A DNA stretch of 64,000 bases from Burkholderia sp. D-99 (GCF_011605345.1 NZ_JAAOXM010000010.1:215264-279263), one strand, 5' to 3'; shown: positions 16,064-25,695, numbered from the stretch's first letter. Program-made: numbers and translations. The notes: generated by a model not told the origin, from the sequence alone.

Positions 16064-17578
16064 TTATGCGCCGGTATACACCACGCGATACGGGATACCG
16101 ACCTTCTCCCACTCCGCCGCTTCCTGGCTGAGGCTGTAGTCGGTCAGCGGGTTCTGCTCGACCCACGCGCCCGGCAGGCGCACTTCATACCCGCCCTTCT
16201 TCATCTGCGAAACGGAAATGTCGGGCAGCCCCGCGTCGGTCCGGCGCCGGCACAGCAGCGCCGCGAGCCGCAGGCAGAACAGCAGCGGCCACTCGACCTC
16301 GCGCGCCTGCGACAGCTTGCCGAGCTTGCCCGCGTGACCGAGCACGAGCGCGGCGAGCCGCGCCTGGTCGGTGCGCGAAAAACCCGGCATGTCCGCGTTG
16401 CTCGCGATATACGCCGAATGCTTGTGATACGCGCTGTGCGAGATCGACAGGCCGATCTCGTGCAACGCGGCCGCCCAGCCGAGGAACATCCGCCCTTCCT
16501 CGCGCGCTTCGTCGTCGGCTTCTTCGAGTTCGTCGTAGAAACGCCCCGCCAGCGCGCCGATCCGCTCGGCCTGCGCACGATCGACACCGTAGCGACGCGT
16601 AAAGCCCTCGACGGTCACCGCACGCATGTCTTCATGCTGCGTCCGGCCGAGCAGGTCGTACAGCACACCGAGGCGCAGCGCGCCGTCGGTCGTATCGACG
16701 TAGTCGACACCGAGCTCCTCGAACACCGCGAGCATGATCGCGAGGCCACCCGCGAGCACCGGCACGCGATCGGGCTTCAGCGCGATCAGCTTCAGCCGGT
16801 TGACGTTCTCCGACTTGATCAGCGCGCGCTTCAGGCGCTCGAGGCCGCCGCGCGAAATGCCGTGCGTGATGCCTGGATCGTTGAAGCCGTTCGCCTCGAC
16901 GAGTTCGGCAAGCGCACGTGCGGTGCCGGACGAACCGATCGCCTGGTCCCAGCCGGCCTTCTTGTACTCGCTCGAAATGATTTGGATCTCGCGCTTGGCC
17001 GCGAGTTCGGCCTGCCGCATCGTGTATTCGTCGACGTTGCCGGCAGGGAAGAAGGTGCGGCTGTGGCTCACGCAGCCGATATAGAGGCTCTCCATCACGA
17101 TCGGCGTGTAGTGCGAGCCGATGATGAATTCGGTGGAGCCGCCGCCGATGTCGACGACGAGCCGCTTGCCGGCGCTCGCCGGCACCGAGTGCGCGGCGCC
17201 CGCGTAGATCAGGCGCGCCTCTTCGCGGCCTGCAATCACTTCGATCGGAAAACCGAGCGCCGCTTCGGCCTCACCGAGAAATTCGCCTGCGTTCTTCGCG
17301 ACCCGCAGCGTGTTGGTCGCCACCGCGCGCACATGATCGGGATGGAAATCGCGCAGACGCTCGCCGAACCGCTTGAGCGCCTCCCAGCCACGCTCCTGCG
17401 ACGCGCGATCGAGCATCTTGTCGCTCGACAGGCCCGCGGCCAGCCGGACGGGCTCGCGCAGCGCATCGACGGGATAGATCTGGCTGCCCGCCGGCGTTTC
17501 CTCGACACGCCCGACGATCAGCCGGAAGCTGTTCGAGCCGAGATCCACGGCAGCCAGCAAGTGGGGGGTTGTAACCAT
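16064..17578 (-). CDS. ppx: exopolyphosphatase, Ppx/GppA family
   Basis: Ppx removes terminal phosphates from polyphosphate; GppA paralogs hydrolyse pppGpp. The 504-residue protein starts with the actin-like phosphate loop AAVDLGSNSFRLIVGRV near residue 10 and has the second loop VVDIGGGSTEFIIG near residue 145. The C-terminal third has an HD-like helical region (ALHEIGLSISHSAYHKHSAYI). Its position next to ppk, on the other strand, supports Ppx. The ATG at 17578 has no strong ribosome-binding site, but the conserved N terminus begins there. Confidence 0.9.
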   Translation of the reverse strand: MVTTPHLLAAVDLGSNSFRLIVGRVEETPAGSQIYPVDALREPVRLAAGLSSDKMLDRASQERGWEALKRFGERLRDFHPDHVRAVATNTLRVAKNAGEFLGEAEAALGFPIEVIAGREEARLIYAGAAHSVPASAGKRLVVDIGGGSTEFIIGSHYTPIVMESLYIGCVSHSRTFFPAGNVDEYTMRQAELAAKREIQIISSEYKKAGWDQAIGSSGTARALAELVEANGFNDPGITHGISRGGLERLKRALIKSENVNRLKLIALKPDRVPVLAGGLAIMLAVFEELGVDYVDTTDGALRLGVLYDLLGRTQHEDMRAVTVEGFTRRYGVDRAQAERIGALAGRFYDELEEADDEAREEGRMFLGWAAALHEIGLSISHSAYHKHSAYIASNADMPGFSRTDQARLAALVLGHAGKLGKLSQAREVEWPLLFCLRLAALLCRRRTDAGLPDISVSQMKKGGYEVRLPGAWVEQNPLTDYSLSQEAAEWEKVGIPYRVVYTGA

Positions 17579-17775
17579 CAGAAGGGGCTCCGTGCGCGTT
17601 CGCCCGCGGCGGCCGGTGCGACAGCCCTGGGCGATCAATCAAAGGCGACATTTTAAGCGTGGAACGCTTGCCATTGCCACGCTTCACGGGCATGCACACC
17701 GCTCGTTTGCATATCGTCGAAACATTTATGAGACGAAACGGTTACAGCGTAGAATTTCCCGATATAAAACCATTA

Positions 17776-17793
17776 TCGTCATCAGCACGTCAT
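17776..17793 (+). promoter_or_regulatory. candidate Pho box upstream of ppk
   Basis: Two direct copies of a CGTCAT core (TCGTCAT and ACGTCAT) start exactly 11 bases apart, about 64 bases before the ppk ATG. PhoB sites are 7-base direct repeats of CTGTCAT type with an 11-base period. The match is good for GTCAT and poor for the first two bases, and I see no clear -10 element 10 bases downstream, so this is a candidate only. Confidence 0.4.
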
Positions 17794-17856
17794 CGTACCG
17801 TGAGAGTTTCCGAGCGTCCTTTCGAATCATCGCCCGAATCACCCCCTACTCTGCCG

Positions 17857-19920
17857 ATGTCCGTCCGTTATCCGCTTCTCAATCGTGAACTCGGCATCCT
17901 CGGTTTCAACGAGCGCGTGCTGGCCCAGGCAGCCGATCCTCAAGTCCCGTTGCTCGAGCGCCTCCGCTTCATCTGCATCACCAGCAGCAACCTCGACGAA
18001 TTCTTCGAGGTACGGATGGCCGGCCTGCAGGAGCAGATCCGCGACAACCCCGGCGCACTGACGCCCGACGGCATGTCGTTACAACATGCTTACGATCTCG
18101 TCGTCGAACGCGCGCAGCGGCTCGTCCACCGACAGTACACGATGCTGCACGAAACCGTGCTGCCCGCGCTCGAACAGGAAGGCATCTACTTCCATGCGAG
18201 CGACACGTGGAACGACGAGCAGCTCGAATGGGCACGGCACTACTTCCTCGACGAGCTGCTGCCCGTGCTGACGCCGATCGGCCTCGATCCCGCCCACCCG
18301 TTCCCGCGCGTGCTGAACAAGAGCCTGAACTTCGTCGTCGAGCTCGAAGGCCGCGACGCCTTCGGCCGCCAGGCCGTGATGGGCATCGTACAGGCGCCGC
18401 GCGCGCTGCCGCGCGTCGTACGCATGCCGCACGCGCTGTCGGGCTTCGAGCACGGCTTCGTGCTGCTGAGCTCGTTCATGCAGCGCTTCGTCGGCGAACT
18501 CTTCCCGCAACTCGTCGTGAAGAGCTGCAACCAGTTCCGCATCACGCGCAACAGCGAACTGTTCGTCGACGAGGACGAAATCACGAACCTGCGCGTCGCG
18601 CTGCAGGGCGAACTGCCCGCGCGCCACCTCGGCAACGCGGTGCGCCTCGAGGTGTCGGCCGACACGCCGACGCACATCGTGCGACGCCTGCTCGACGAAA
18701 GCGAACTCGGCGAGAAGGACTGCTATCGCGTGGCCGGATCGGTGAACCTCGTGCGGCTGATGCAGATTCCCGATCTCGTCGACCGCCCCGACCTGAAGTT
18801 CACGCCGTTCACTGCGTCGACTCCCGCCGCGGTCACGAACGCGCCGACGATGTTCGACGCGATCGACAACGGCGACATCCTGCTGCACCACCCGTACGAG
18901 AGTTTCCAGCCGGTGCTCGAACTGCTGCAGCAGGCCGCGAAGGATCCGAGCGTCGTCGCGATCAAGCAGACGATCTACCGCACCGGCACCGATTCGCCGC
19001 TGATGGACGCGCTGATGGAAGCCGCGCGCAACGGCAAGGAAGTGACCGTCGTCGTCGAACTGCTCGCACGCTTCGACGAGGAAACCAACATCAACTGGGC
19101 GTCGCAGCTCGAAGCCGTCGGCGCGCATGTCGTGTACGGCGTGGTCGGCCACAAGTGCCACGCGAAGATGATGCTGATCGTGCGGCGCGTCGTGCGGGCC
19201 GGCAAGGCGTCGCTGCGCCGCTACGTGCACCTCGGCACCGGCAACTACCACCCGCGCACGGCGCGCCTCTACACCGACTTCGGGCTGATGACGGCCGACC
19301 AGAAGATCTGCGAGGACGTCCATCACGTGTTCCAGCAACTGACCGGCATCGGCGGCGAACTCACGCTGCACGAGCTGTGGCAGTCGCCGTTCACGCTGCA
19401 TCCGCGCATCATCGACTCGATCCGCGCGGAGATCGACAATGCGCGTGCCGGCAAGCGCGCGCGGGTCGTCGCGAAGATGAACGCGCTGCTGGAGCCGACG
19501 GTGATCGCCGCGCTGTACGAAGCGTCGCAGGCCGGTGTCAAGGTCGACCTGATCGTGCGCGGGGTCTGCGCGCTGAAGCCCGGCGTGCCGGGGCTGTCGG
19601 AGAACATCACCGTGCGCTCGATCGTCGGCCGCTTCCTCGAGCACCACCGGATCTACTATTTCCACGCGGACGGTGCCGAGGATGTCTATCTGTCGAGCGC
19701 CGACTGGATGGACCGCAACCTGTTCCGCCGCGTCGAAGTCGCGTTCCCGATCCGCGATCGCAAGCTCAAGCGGCGCGTGATCGCCGAGGGTCTGTCGGTG
19801 TGCCTCGGCGACAACCAGTCGGCATGGCAGATGCACAGCGACGGCCACTACCGCCGGCGCCGTGCCGGCAAGACGATCCGCAACGCGCAACTCGGGTTGC
19901 TCGCGAAGTTCTGCTCCTGA
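17857..19920 (+). CDS. ppk1: polyphosphate kinase
   Basis: Ppk1 reversibly makes long-chain polyphosphate from ATP at the membrane. The 687 residues match the family. The N terminus is NRELGILGFNERVLAQA, followed by the helical SSNLDEFFEVRM segment. The catalytic domain carries HLGTGNYHPRTARLYTDFG, whose first His (residue 458) lies in the family's phosphohistidine motif; SSADWMDRNLFRRVEVAFP lies near the end. The ATG at 17857 is chosen because conserved sequence begins there; an in-frame extension upstream looks like leader DNA. A terminator follows at 19960-19990. Confidence 0.95.
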   Translation: MSVRYPLLNRELGILGFNERVLAQAADPQVPLLERLRFICITSSNLDEFFEVRMAGLQEQIRDNPGALTPDGMSLQHAYDLVVERAQRLVHRQYTMLHETVLPALEQEGIYFHASDTWNDEQLEWARHYFLDELLPVLTPIGLDPAHPFPRVLNKSLNFVVELEGRDAFGRQAVMGIVQAPRALPRVVRMPHALSGFEHGFVLLSSFMQRFVGELFPQLVVKSCNQFRITRNSELFVDEDEITNLRVALQGELPARHLGNAVRLEVSADTPTHIVRRLLDESELGEKDCYRVAGSVNLVRLMQIPDLVDRPDLKFTPFTASTPAAVTNAPTMFDAIDNGDILLHHPYESFQPVLELLQQAAKDPSVVAIKQTIYRTGTDSPLMDALMEAARNGKEVTVVVELLARFDEETNINWASQLEAVGAHVVYGVVGHKCHAKMMLIVRRVVRAGKASLRRYVHLGTGNYHPRTARLYTDFGLMTADQKICEDVHHVFQQLTGIGGELTLHELWQSPFTLHPRIIDSIRAEIDNARAGKRARVVAKMNALLEPTVIAALYEASQAGVKVDLIVRGVCALKPGVPGLSENITVRSIVGRFLEHHRIYYFHADGAEDVYLSSADWMDRNLFRRVEVAFPIRDRKLKRRVIAEGLSVCLGDNQSAWQMHSDGHYRRRRAGKTIRNAQLGLLAKFCS

Positions 19921-19959
19921 ACCGGCCGCGCGGCGCGAGTCGCGCGCCGTGTCGCCAAC

Positions 19960-19990
19960 AAAAAAGCGCAGCCGTGGGCTGCGCTTTTTT
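19960..19990 (+). terminator. bidirectional terminator between ppk1 and phoR
   Basis: The repeat AAAAAAGCGCAGCC / GGCTGCGCTTTTTT around a short loop has A-runs and T-runs on both sides, so it can end ppk1 on the plus strand and the phoR message on the minus strand. It lies about 40 bases after ppk1 and 55 bases after phoR. Confidence 0.92.
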
Positions 19991-20044
19991 GTTGCGAATC
20001 CGGCATGCCGCTCGCCGAACGAGCGACGGCATGCCATTACGCGA

Positions 20045-21364
20045 TCAAGCTTCGTACGCGGCCGGCCGGATCGCGATGATGCGCGAGCCCGGGAACCGCG
20101 CGGTGAACGTGCTGCCGCGCCCTTCCTCGCTCTGCACGTACAGGTGCGCGTCGTGCCGCTGCAGCACGTGCTTGACGATCGCGAGCCCGAGCCCCGTGCC
20201 GCCCGTGTCGCGCGAACGGCTGCGGTCGACGCGGTAGAAGCGTTCGGTAAGCCGCGGCAGGTCGGCGGCCGGAATCCCGAAGCCGCTGTCCGTGACGGAA
20301 AACACGCCTTGCGCGCCCTCGCGCCGCCACGTCACGACGATCTTGCCGCCTTCCGGCGTATAGCGGATCGCGTTCGTGACGAGATTGGCGAATGCACTGA
20401 ACAGCTCCGTCTGCGCACCGGTGACGCCGAGTGTCTCGTCGATCGAGAACGCGATGTCGTGATGCCCGTTCGACAGCGTCTGCGCGTCCTCCTTCAGATG
20501 GTCGAACACGGCACGCATGTCGATCGCGCGATCGAGCGGCGGCTTGCTTTCGCCTTCCAGCTTCGCGAGCACCAGCAAGTCGGTCACGATGTGCCGCATC
20601 CGCGAGGCCTGCTGCTCCATCATCTCGAGATAGCGCGCGCGGTCTTCCTCGTTCAGCGGCAGCTCGCGCATCGTCTCGAGGAAGCCCGACAGCACGGTGA
20701 GCGGCGTCTTCAGTTCGTGCGACACGTTCGCGACGAAGTCGCGCCGCATCGCGTCGGTCCGCTCGAGCTCGGTGATGTCCTGCGTGAGCAGCAGCTTGCG
20801 GTTCTCGCCGTACGGAAACACCTGCACTTCCAGCACGTTCTGCCGCGAGTCGCCCATGCCGCGCATGACGAGCGTCTCGTCGTAATGCTGCGCGTTCAGG
20901 TAGCGGACGAAATCGGGATGGCGTACCAGGTTGGTGATGTGCTGGCGCAGGTCGCGCTTCGCGTCGAGGCCGAAATGGACTTCGGCGATCGCATTGCACC
21001 ACTCGATCTGATCGTGGTCGTCGAGCATCGCGACACCGTTCGGCGACGCCTGGATCGCCTGGATGAAGCGCGAATGCTGCTGTTCGACCTGCCGCACCTG
21101 CGCATGCCACTGCTTCGCGAGCTTATGCAGACGATAGTAGATCTCGCCCCAGATGCCCGGCGCACTCGGCACTTCACCGTAGACTGGCGCATCGAGCAGG
21201 CGCCACAGACGCTGCGTGTGGAAGGTGCTGAAAAAGCCCTGCGCGACCAGCATCACGACCACGAACACGAGGCCCGCGGTCGGGCCGGCGAACACGCCGA
21301 CCAATACGCCGATCAGCACGAGCAGCACGAGCGACACCAGAAAGCGCGCCCAGATGATGTTCAT
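20045..21364 (-). CDS. phoR: phosphate regulon sensor histidine kinase
   Basis: The 439-residue protein has two N-terminal transmembrane helices (residues of about 7-42) with almost no periplasmic loop, as in PhoR, which senses phosphate through PstSCAB-PhoU rather than directly. A PAS domain follows at residues of about 97-200. The HisKA motif FVANVSHELKTPL has His216 as the phosphorylation site. The ATPase domain carries NLVTNAIRYTPEGG, DSGFGIP and GGTGLGLAIVKH. PhoR phosphorylates PhoB when phosphate is scarce. The gene follows phoB in the operon. Confidence 0.96.
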   Translation of the reverse strand: MNIIWARFLVSLVLLVLIGVLVGVFAGPTAGLVFVVVMLVAQGFFSTFHTQRLWRLLDAPVYGEVPSAPGIWGEIYYRLHKLAKQWHAQVRQVEQQHSRFIQAIQASPNGVAMLDDHDQIEWCNAIAEVHFGLDAKRDLRQHITNLVRHPDFVRYLNAQHYDETLVMRGMGDSRQNVLEVQVFPYGENRKLLLTQDITELERTDAMRRDFVANVSHELKTPLTVLSGFLETMRELPLNEEDRARYLEMMEQQASRMRHIVTDLLVLAKLEGESKPPLDRAIDMRAVFDHLKEDAQTLSNGHHDIAFSIDETLGVTGAQTELFSAFANLVTNAIRYTPEGGKIVVTWRREGAQGVFSVTDSGFGIPAADLPRLTERFYRVDRSRSRDTGGTGLGLAIVKHVLQRHDAHLYVQSEEGRGSTFTARFPGSRIIAIRPAAYEA

Positions 21365-21421
21365 GATTCAGCGCCCGATAGAATGAACGGCATGCCGTGG
21401 CACACGGCAGGCCCGAATACG

Positions 21422-22123
21422 TTACGCGTGCTTGGCGAGCCGGTAGCCGCTGCCGCGCACGGTCTCGATCATCGCATCGCAGCCGGCCGGTTTCAAGGCC
21501 GCACGCAATCGTTTGATGTGCACGTCGACGGTGCGCTCCTCGACGAATACATGGTCGCCCCACACCTGGTCGAGCAATTGCGTGCGGCTGTGCACGCGCT
21601 CCGGGTGCGTCATGAAGAAATGCAGCAGGCGGAACTCGGTCGGGCCGAGATCGAGCTTGATCTCGCTGCCTTCCGCATGCGCGGCGACACGATGCGTGGC
21701 CGGGTCGAGGCGCAGCCCGTTGATCGACACGACGTCCTCGGTCAGCTGCGGCGCACGACGACGCAGCACGGCCTTGATCCGCGCCATCAGTTCCTTCGGC
21801 GAGAACGGCTTCGTCACGTAGTCGTCCGCGCCGATTTCGAGGCCGAGCACCTTGTCCTGCTCGTCGCCGCGTGCAGTCAGCATGATGATCGGGATGTGCT
21901 TGGTCCGTTCGTTGTTGCGCAGGTCGCGCGCGAACGCGATACCGGACTTGCCCGGCAGCATCCAGTCGAGCAGCACGAGATCGGGCAGCACGTCGCTGAT
22001 CAGGTTCTGCGCCTGTTCGGCGTTGTACGCGCGAATCGGGCAGTGACCGGCGTGCTGGAGATTCACCGAGATCAGTTCGGAAATCGCGGGCTCATCTTCA
22101 ACGACGAGAATGTTGCTGGGCAT
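21422..22123 (-). CDS. phoB: phosphate regulon response regulator
   Basis: PhoB is the OmpR-family activator of the phosphate regulon. The 233-residue protein has a receiver domain with acidic residues VVEDEP near 8-12, phospho-acceptor Asp53 (LVLLDWMLPG) and Lys in VTKPFSPKELMARI. The C-terminal winged helix includes DLGPTEFRLLHFFMTHPERVHSR, EERTVDVHIKRLRAAL and VRGSGYRL. AGAGGTG precedes the ATG. It should bind the Pho boxes found upstream of pstS. Confidence 0.97.
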   Translation of the reverse strand: MPSNILVVEDEPAISELISVNLQHAGHCPIRAYNAEQAQNLISDVLPDLVLLDWMLPGKSGIAFARDLRNNERTKHIPIIMLTARGDEQDKVLGLEIGADDYVTKPFSPKELMARIKAVLRRRAPQLTEDVVSINGLRLDPATHRVAAHAEGSEIKLDLGPTEFRLLHFFMTHPERVHSRTQLLDQVWGDHVFVEERTVDVHIKRLRAALKPAGCDAMIETVRGSGYRLAKHA

Positions 22124-22154
22124 CGGCACCTCTTTTTTCCCTGTACGGAGTCGA

Positions 22155-22859
22155 TTAACTGTTGGCTTCGCGATCGAGCGTGTCGCGCGGCTGGTGCCGC
22201 ACATCCGTGCCCTTCACGATGTAGATGATGAATTCGGCGATGTTCTTCGCGTGGTCGCCGATCCGCTCGATCGCCTTCGCGATGAACAGGTATTCGAGGC
22301 CGACCGAGATCGTGCGCGGATCTTCCTGCATGTACGACACGAGCTTGCGCACGAACGCACGGAATTCCAGGTCGATCTCCTTGTCGTCCTTGACGATCTG
22401 CGCGGCGGCCACCGTATCGAGACGCGCGAACGCGTCGAGCGCTCGGCGCAGGATCGTCACGGCCATCTCGCCCGACACCTTGATCTCGGCGATGTTGACC
22501 GCACGCGCGGCCGGCTCGTCGACCAGGCGGCGAACACGCTTGGCGATCTTCTCGGCCTCGTCGCCGGCGCGCTCGAGGTTCGTAATCGTTTTCGAAATCG
22601 ACATCAAAAGGCGCAGGTCACGCGCGGCAGGCTGCCTCCGCGCGATGATGTTGCCGCACTCCTGGTCGATGTCGACTTCCATCGCGTTCAGCGTTTCCTC
22701 GGCCGCGATCACCTTCTCGGCCGTATCGCGATCGAATTCGTTCAGCGCGTACATCGCGCCGACGATCTGCGACTCGACGAGCCCGCCCATTTCCAGCACT
22801 TTCGACGACACGGCATTCAGGTCCGCGTCGAACTGGCTCGACAGATGTTTATCCGACAT
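22155..22859 (-). CDS. phoU: phosphate signalling protein
   Basis: PhoU links the PstSCAB transporter to PhoR and keeps PhoR off when phosphate is plentiful. The 234-residue, all-helical protein starts MSDKHLSSQFDADL and shows the two-fold three-helix repeat, with metal-binding-type signatures in each half (ISKTITNLERAGDEAEKIAK, and ERIGDHAKNIAEFI near the C terminus). It lies 31 bases from phoB and 18 bases from pstB in one minus-strand operon. Confidence 0.96.
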   Translation of the reverse strand: MSDKHLSSQFDADLNAVSSKVLEMGGLVESQIVGAMYALNEFDRDTAEKVIAAEETLNAMEVDIDQECGNIIARRQPAARDLRLLMSISKTITNLERAGDEAEKIAKRVRRLVDEPAARAVNIAEIKVSGEMAVTILRRALDAFARLDTVAAAQIVKDDKEIDLEFRAFVRKLVSYMQEDPRTISVGLEYLFIAKAIERIGDHAKNIAEFIIYIVKGTDVRHQPRDTLDREANS

Positions 22860-22877
22860 GGCTGTTGTTCTCCGTCA

Positions 22878-23726
22878 TCAGCCGAAACGGCCGGTGATGT
22901 AGTCTTCCGTTTCCTTGCGTACCGGCTTGATGAAGATCTTTTCGGTCTCGCCGAATTCGATCAGCTCGCCCAGGTACATGTAGGCCGTGAAATCCGAGCA
23001 GCGCGCGGCCTGCTGCATGTTGTGCGTGACGATCACGACCGTGTAGTCGCTCTTCAGCTCCGCGATCAGCTCTTCGATACGGCCGGTCGAGATCGGGTCG
23101 AGCGCCGAGCACGGTTCGTCGAGCAGCAGCACTTCCGGACGGATCGCGATGCCGCGTGCGATGCACAGACGCTGCTGCTGGCCGCCCGAGAGGCCGTAGC
23201 CGCTCTGGCTCAGCTTGTCCTTCACTTCGTTCCAAAGCGCGGCCTTCGTGAGCGCCCACTCGACGCGATCGTCCATTTCCGAGCGCGTGAGCTTTTCGAA
23301 CATCTTCACGCCGAACGCGATGTTGTCGTAGATCGACATCGGGAACGGGGTCGGCTTCTGGAACACCATGCCGATGCGCGCGCGCAGCAGCGAGATGTCG
23401 CGCTTCGTCGTCAGCAGGTTCTCGCCGTCCATCAGGATTTCGCCTTCGGCGCGCTGCTCCGGATAGAGCGCGAACATCTTGTTGAACGTGCGCAGCAGCG
23501 TCGACTTGCCGCAACCCGACGGGCCGATGAACGCCGTCACCTTCCCTTCGGGAATGCTCAGGTTGATGTTCTTCAGCGCATGGAACTTGTTGTAGAAGAA
23601 GTTGAGGTTGTTGACCTCGATCTTCGCGTTCAGCGGCTCGAGCGGACGGCCGTGCGCCGCTTCTTGCGTGCCGGCCGGCGCAGCAGTGCGCTCGACAGGA
23701 TTCAGGTGGCTTTCTGCCATATTCAT
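22878..23726 (-). CDS. pstB: phosphate ABC transporter ATP-binding protein
   Basis: PstB drives high-affinity phosphate import by hydrolysing ATP on the cytoplasmic face. The 282-residue protein has Walker A FIGPSGCGKSTLLRTFNKM near residue 70, the ABC signature LSGGQQQRLCIARGIA, Walker B LLLDEPCSALDP and the H-loop VIVTHNMQQAARCSD. The first 30 residues (MNMAESHLNPVERTAAP...) are a polar extension before the ABC domain, a little longer than in E. coli PstB (257 aa). GGAG is 7 bases before the ATG. Confidence 0.97.
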   Translation of the reverse strand: MNMAESHLNPVERTAAPAGTQEAAHGRPLEPLNAKIEVNNLNFFYNKFHALKNINLSIPEGKVTAFIGPSGCGKSTLLRTFNKMFALYPEQRAEGEILMDGENLLTTKRDISLLRARIGMVFQKPTPFPMSIYDNIAFGVKMFEKLTRSEMDDRVEWALTKAALWNEVKDKLSQSGYGLSGGQQQRLCIARGIAIRPEVLLLDEPCSALDPISTGRIEELIAELKSDYTVVIVTHNMQQAARCSDFTAYMYLGELIEFGETEKIFIKPVRKETEDYITGRFG

Positions 23727-23741
23727 CGGATCGCTCCGCCG

Positions 23742-24635
23742 TTACTTTTTCGAGAAGATCGAGCGCGCCAGGACGTTGAGTCCGAGCACCCCGAGCGTAA
23801 TCAGGAACACGCCCGCCCATGCGAGCGACTGCCATTCGGCAAACGGGCTCATCGCGAACTTGTAGATCGTGACGGGCAGGTTCGCCATCGGCTGGCTCAT
23901 GTCCCACGAGAAGAACTGGTTCGACAGGGCCGTGAACAGCAGCGGCGCCGTTTCGCCGGCGATCCGTGCGACCGCGAGCAGCACGCCGGTGATGATGCCG
24001 CCCACCGATGCGCGCAGCGTGATCTTCAACACCATCCGCCACTTCGGCGTGCCGAGCGCGAAGGCCGCTTCGCGCAGCGCGTTCGGCACGAGCTTCAGCA
24101 TGTTCTCGGTCGTACGGATCACGATCGGGATCTGCAGCAGCGCCAGCGCGATCACGCCGGCCCAGCCCGAAAAACGCCCCGACTTCGCGACGACGATCGC
24201 GTACACGAACAGGCCGATGACGATCGACGGCGCGGACAGCAGGATGTCGTTGATGAAGCGGATCGTGCTCGCCAGCAGGTTCTTCTGGCCGTATTCGGCG
24301 AGATAGACGCCCGCGAGGATACCGATCGGCGTGCCGACCAGCGTGCCGAAACCGCACAGCAGCAAGCTGCCGACAATCGCGTTCGCGAGACCGCCGCCTT
24401 CCGTGTTCGGTGCCGGCGTCGATTCGGTGAACAGTTGCAGCGACAGGCCGCCGATGCCGAGATGGATCGTCGTATAGAGAATCCACACGAGCCACAGCAG
24501 GCCGAATGCCATCGCACCGAGCGCCGCGGCGAGCGCGATCGCGTTGACGGCCTTGCGCTTGCGCTGCAGGCGGCTGCGCATCGCGTCGAGCACGGCGCCG
24601 TCCGGCCCCGGGAAATTCATGATGGGCTCACTCAT
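23742..24635 (-). CDS. pstA: phosphate ABC transporter permease PstA
   Basis: PstA is one of the two membrane subunits of the Pst importer. The 297-residue protein has about six transmembrane helices and the permease EAA-type loop RTTENMLKLVPNALREAAFALGTPKWRM, which contacts PstB. The start at 24635 overlaps the pstC stop by 4 bases (ATGA), implying translational coupling. A longer in-frame reading lies opposite pstC codons and is not real. Confidence 0.96.
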   Translation of the reverse strand: MSEPIMNFPGPDGAVLDAMRSRLQRKRKAVNAIALAAALGAMAFGLLWLVWILYTTIHLGIGGLSLQLFTESTPAPNTEGGGLANAIVGSLLLCGFGTLVGTPIGILAGVYLAEYGQKNLLASTIRFINDILLSAPSIVIGLFVYAIVVAKSGRFSGWAGVIALALLQIPIVIRTTENMLKLVPNALREAAFALGTPKWRMVLKITLRASVGGIITGVLLAVARIAGETAPLLFTALSNQFFSWDMSQPMANLPVTIYKFAMSPFAEWQSLAWAGVFLITLGVLGLNVLARSIFSKK

Positions 24636-25618
24636 TTCTTGCCCTCTCCCTTCTCGAGACGAAGCAGCAGCAGTTTGGAGATGGTCAGCACGATGAACGT
24701 GATCACGAACAGGATCAGGCCCAGTTCCATCAGCGCGGACGTATGCAGGCCCGGCTGCGCTTCCGCGAATTCGTTGGCCAGCGCCGACGTGATGCTGTTG
24801 CCCGGTGCGAACAGCGACACGCTGTCGAGCAGGTTCGTGTTGCCGATCACGAAGGTCACGGCCATCGTCTCGCCGAGTGCGCGGCCGAGGCCGAGCATCA
24901 CGCCGCCGATCACGCCGGTCTTCGTATAGGGCAGCACGACCTTCCACATCACTTCCCAGGTCGTGCAGCCGATCCCGTACGCCGACTCCTTCAGCAGCAC
25001 GGGCGTGACTTCGAACACGTCACGCATCACCGACGCGATGTACGGGATGATCATGATCGCGAGGATCACGCCCGCAGCGAGGATACCGATACCGATCGGC
25101 GGGCCGGCGGTCAGCGGGCCGAGAATCCAGACGTCCTTGAACAGGCGGCCGAGCGGCTTCTGGAAATATTCCGCGAAGATCGGCGCGAACACGAGCAGGC
25201 CCCACATGCCGTACACGATCGACGGGATCGCGGCGAGCAGCTCGATCGCAATGCCGAGCGGGCGGCGCAGCCACACGGGCGACAGTTCGGTGAGGAACAG
25301 CGCAATGCCGAAGCTGACCGGCACGGCGATGACGAGCGCGATGAGCGACGTCACGATCGTGCCGTAGATCGGCACGAGCGCGCCGTAGATGTCCGAGTTG
25401 GGATCCCACTCGGATTGCCACAGGAAGCCGAGGCCGAACTTCTGGATGGTCGGCATCGACGCGATGATCAGGGAAACGATGATCCCGCCGAGCAGCAGCA
25501 GGGTCACGATGGCGGCGAGCCGTGCAAGACCGCCGAATACGACATCCCCGAGGCGGCTCGGCGCGCGTTGCTGCGCAACGTCGGCGGACCGTGAGGACGT
25601 ATAGGAAATATCAGACAT
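24632..25618 (-). CDS. pstC: phosphate ABC transporter permease PstC
   Basis: PstC is the partner permease of PstA. Its 328 residues include about six helices and the cytoplasmic loop RDVFEVTPVLLKESAYGIGCTTWEV-type segment that docks on PstB. FGLGFLWQSEWDPNSDIYGALVPIYGT is a typical family signature. The ATG at 25618 begins MSDISYTSSRS. It is separated from pstS by a 94-base gap that holds two G/C-rich hairpins, and overlaps pstA by 4 bases. Confidence 0.96.
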   Translation of the reverse strand: MSDISYTSSRSADVAQQRAPSRLGDVVFGGLARLAAIVTLLLLGGIIVSLIIASMPTIQKFGLGFLWQSEWDPNSDIYGALVPIYGTIVTSLIALVIAVPVSFGIALFLTELSPVWLRRPLGIAIELLAAIPSIVYGMWGLLVFAPIFAEYFQKPLGRLFKDVWILGPLTAGPPIGIGILAAGVILAIMIIPYIASVMRDVFEVTPVLLKESAYGIGCTTWEVMWKVVLPYTKTGVIGGVMLGLGRALGETMAVTFVIGNTNLLDSVSLFAPGNSITSALANEFAEAQPGLHTSALMELGLILFVITFIVLTISKLLLLRLEKGEGKK

Positions 25619-25636
25619 GGGTGCCTGCTTTTGATT

Positions 25637-25695
25637 GCCGGGCGCCGTAACGCCCGGCTTTACCGCACACACTGCCCGACCGGCACGGCCGGGCA
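25637..25695 (-). promoter_or_regulatory. two hairpins between pstS and pstC
   Basis: Stem one is GCCGGGCG / CGCCCGGC (25637-25658, loop 6). Stem two is TGCCCGACCG / CGGCCGGGCA (25673-25695, loop 3, one mismatch). Neither has a T-run, so they are more likely to protect the pstS 3' end or slow transcription into pstCAB than to end it. This would give more binding protein than transporter. Confidence 0.55.

Noticed and set aside
18079..20037. 652-codon frame opposite ppk1
   Set aside because: It is a shadow of the ppk1 codons, runs through the ppk1/phoR terminator and has no recognisable domain.
22110..24929. 939-codon frame opposite phoU, pstB and pstA
   Set aside because: Same cause as above. 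The minus-strand genes there have full families, ribosome-binding sites and an ATGA overlap.
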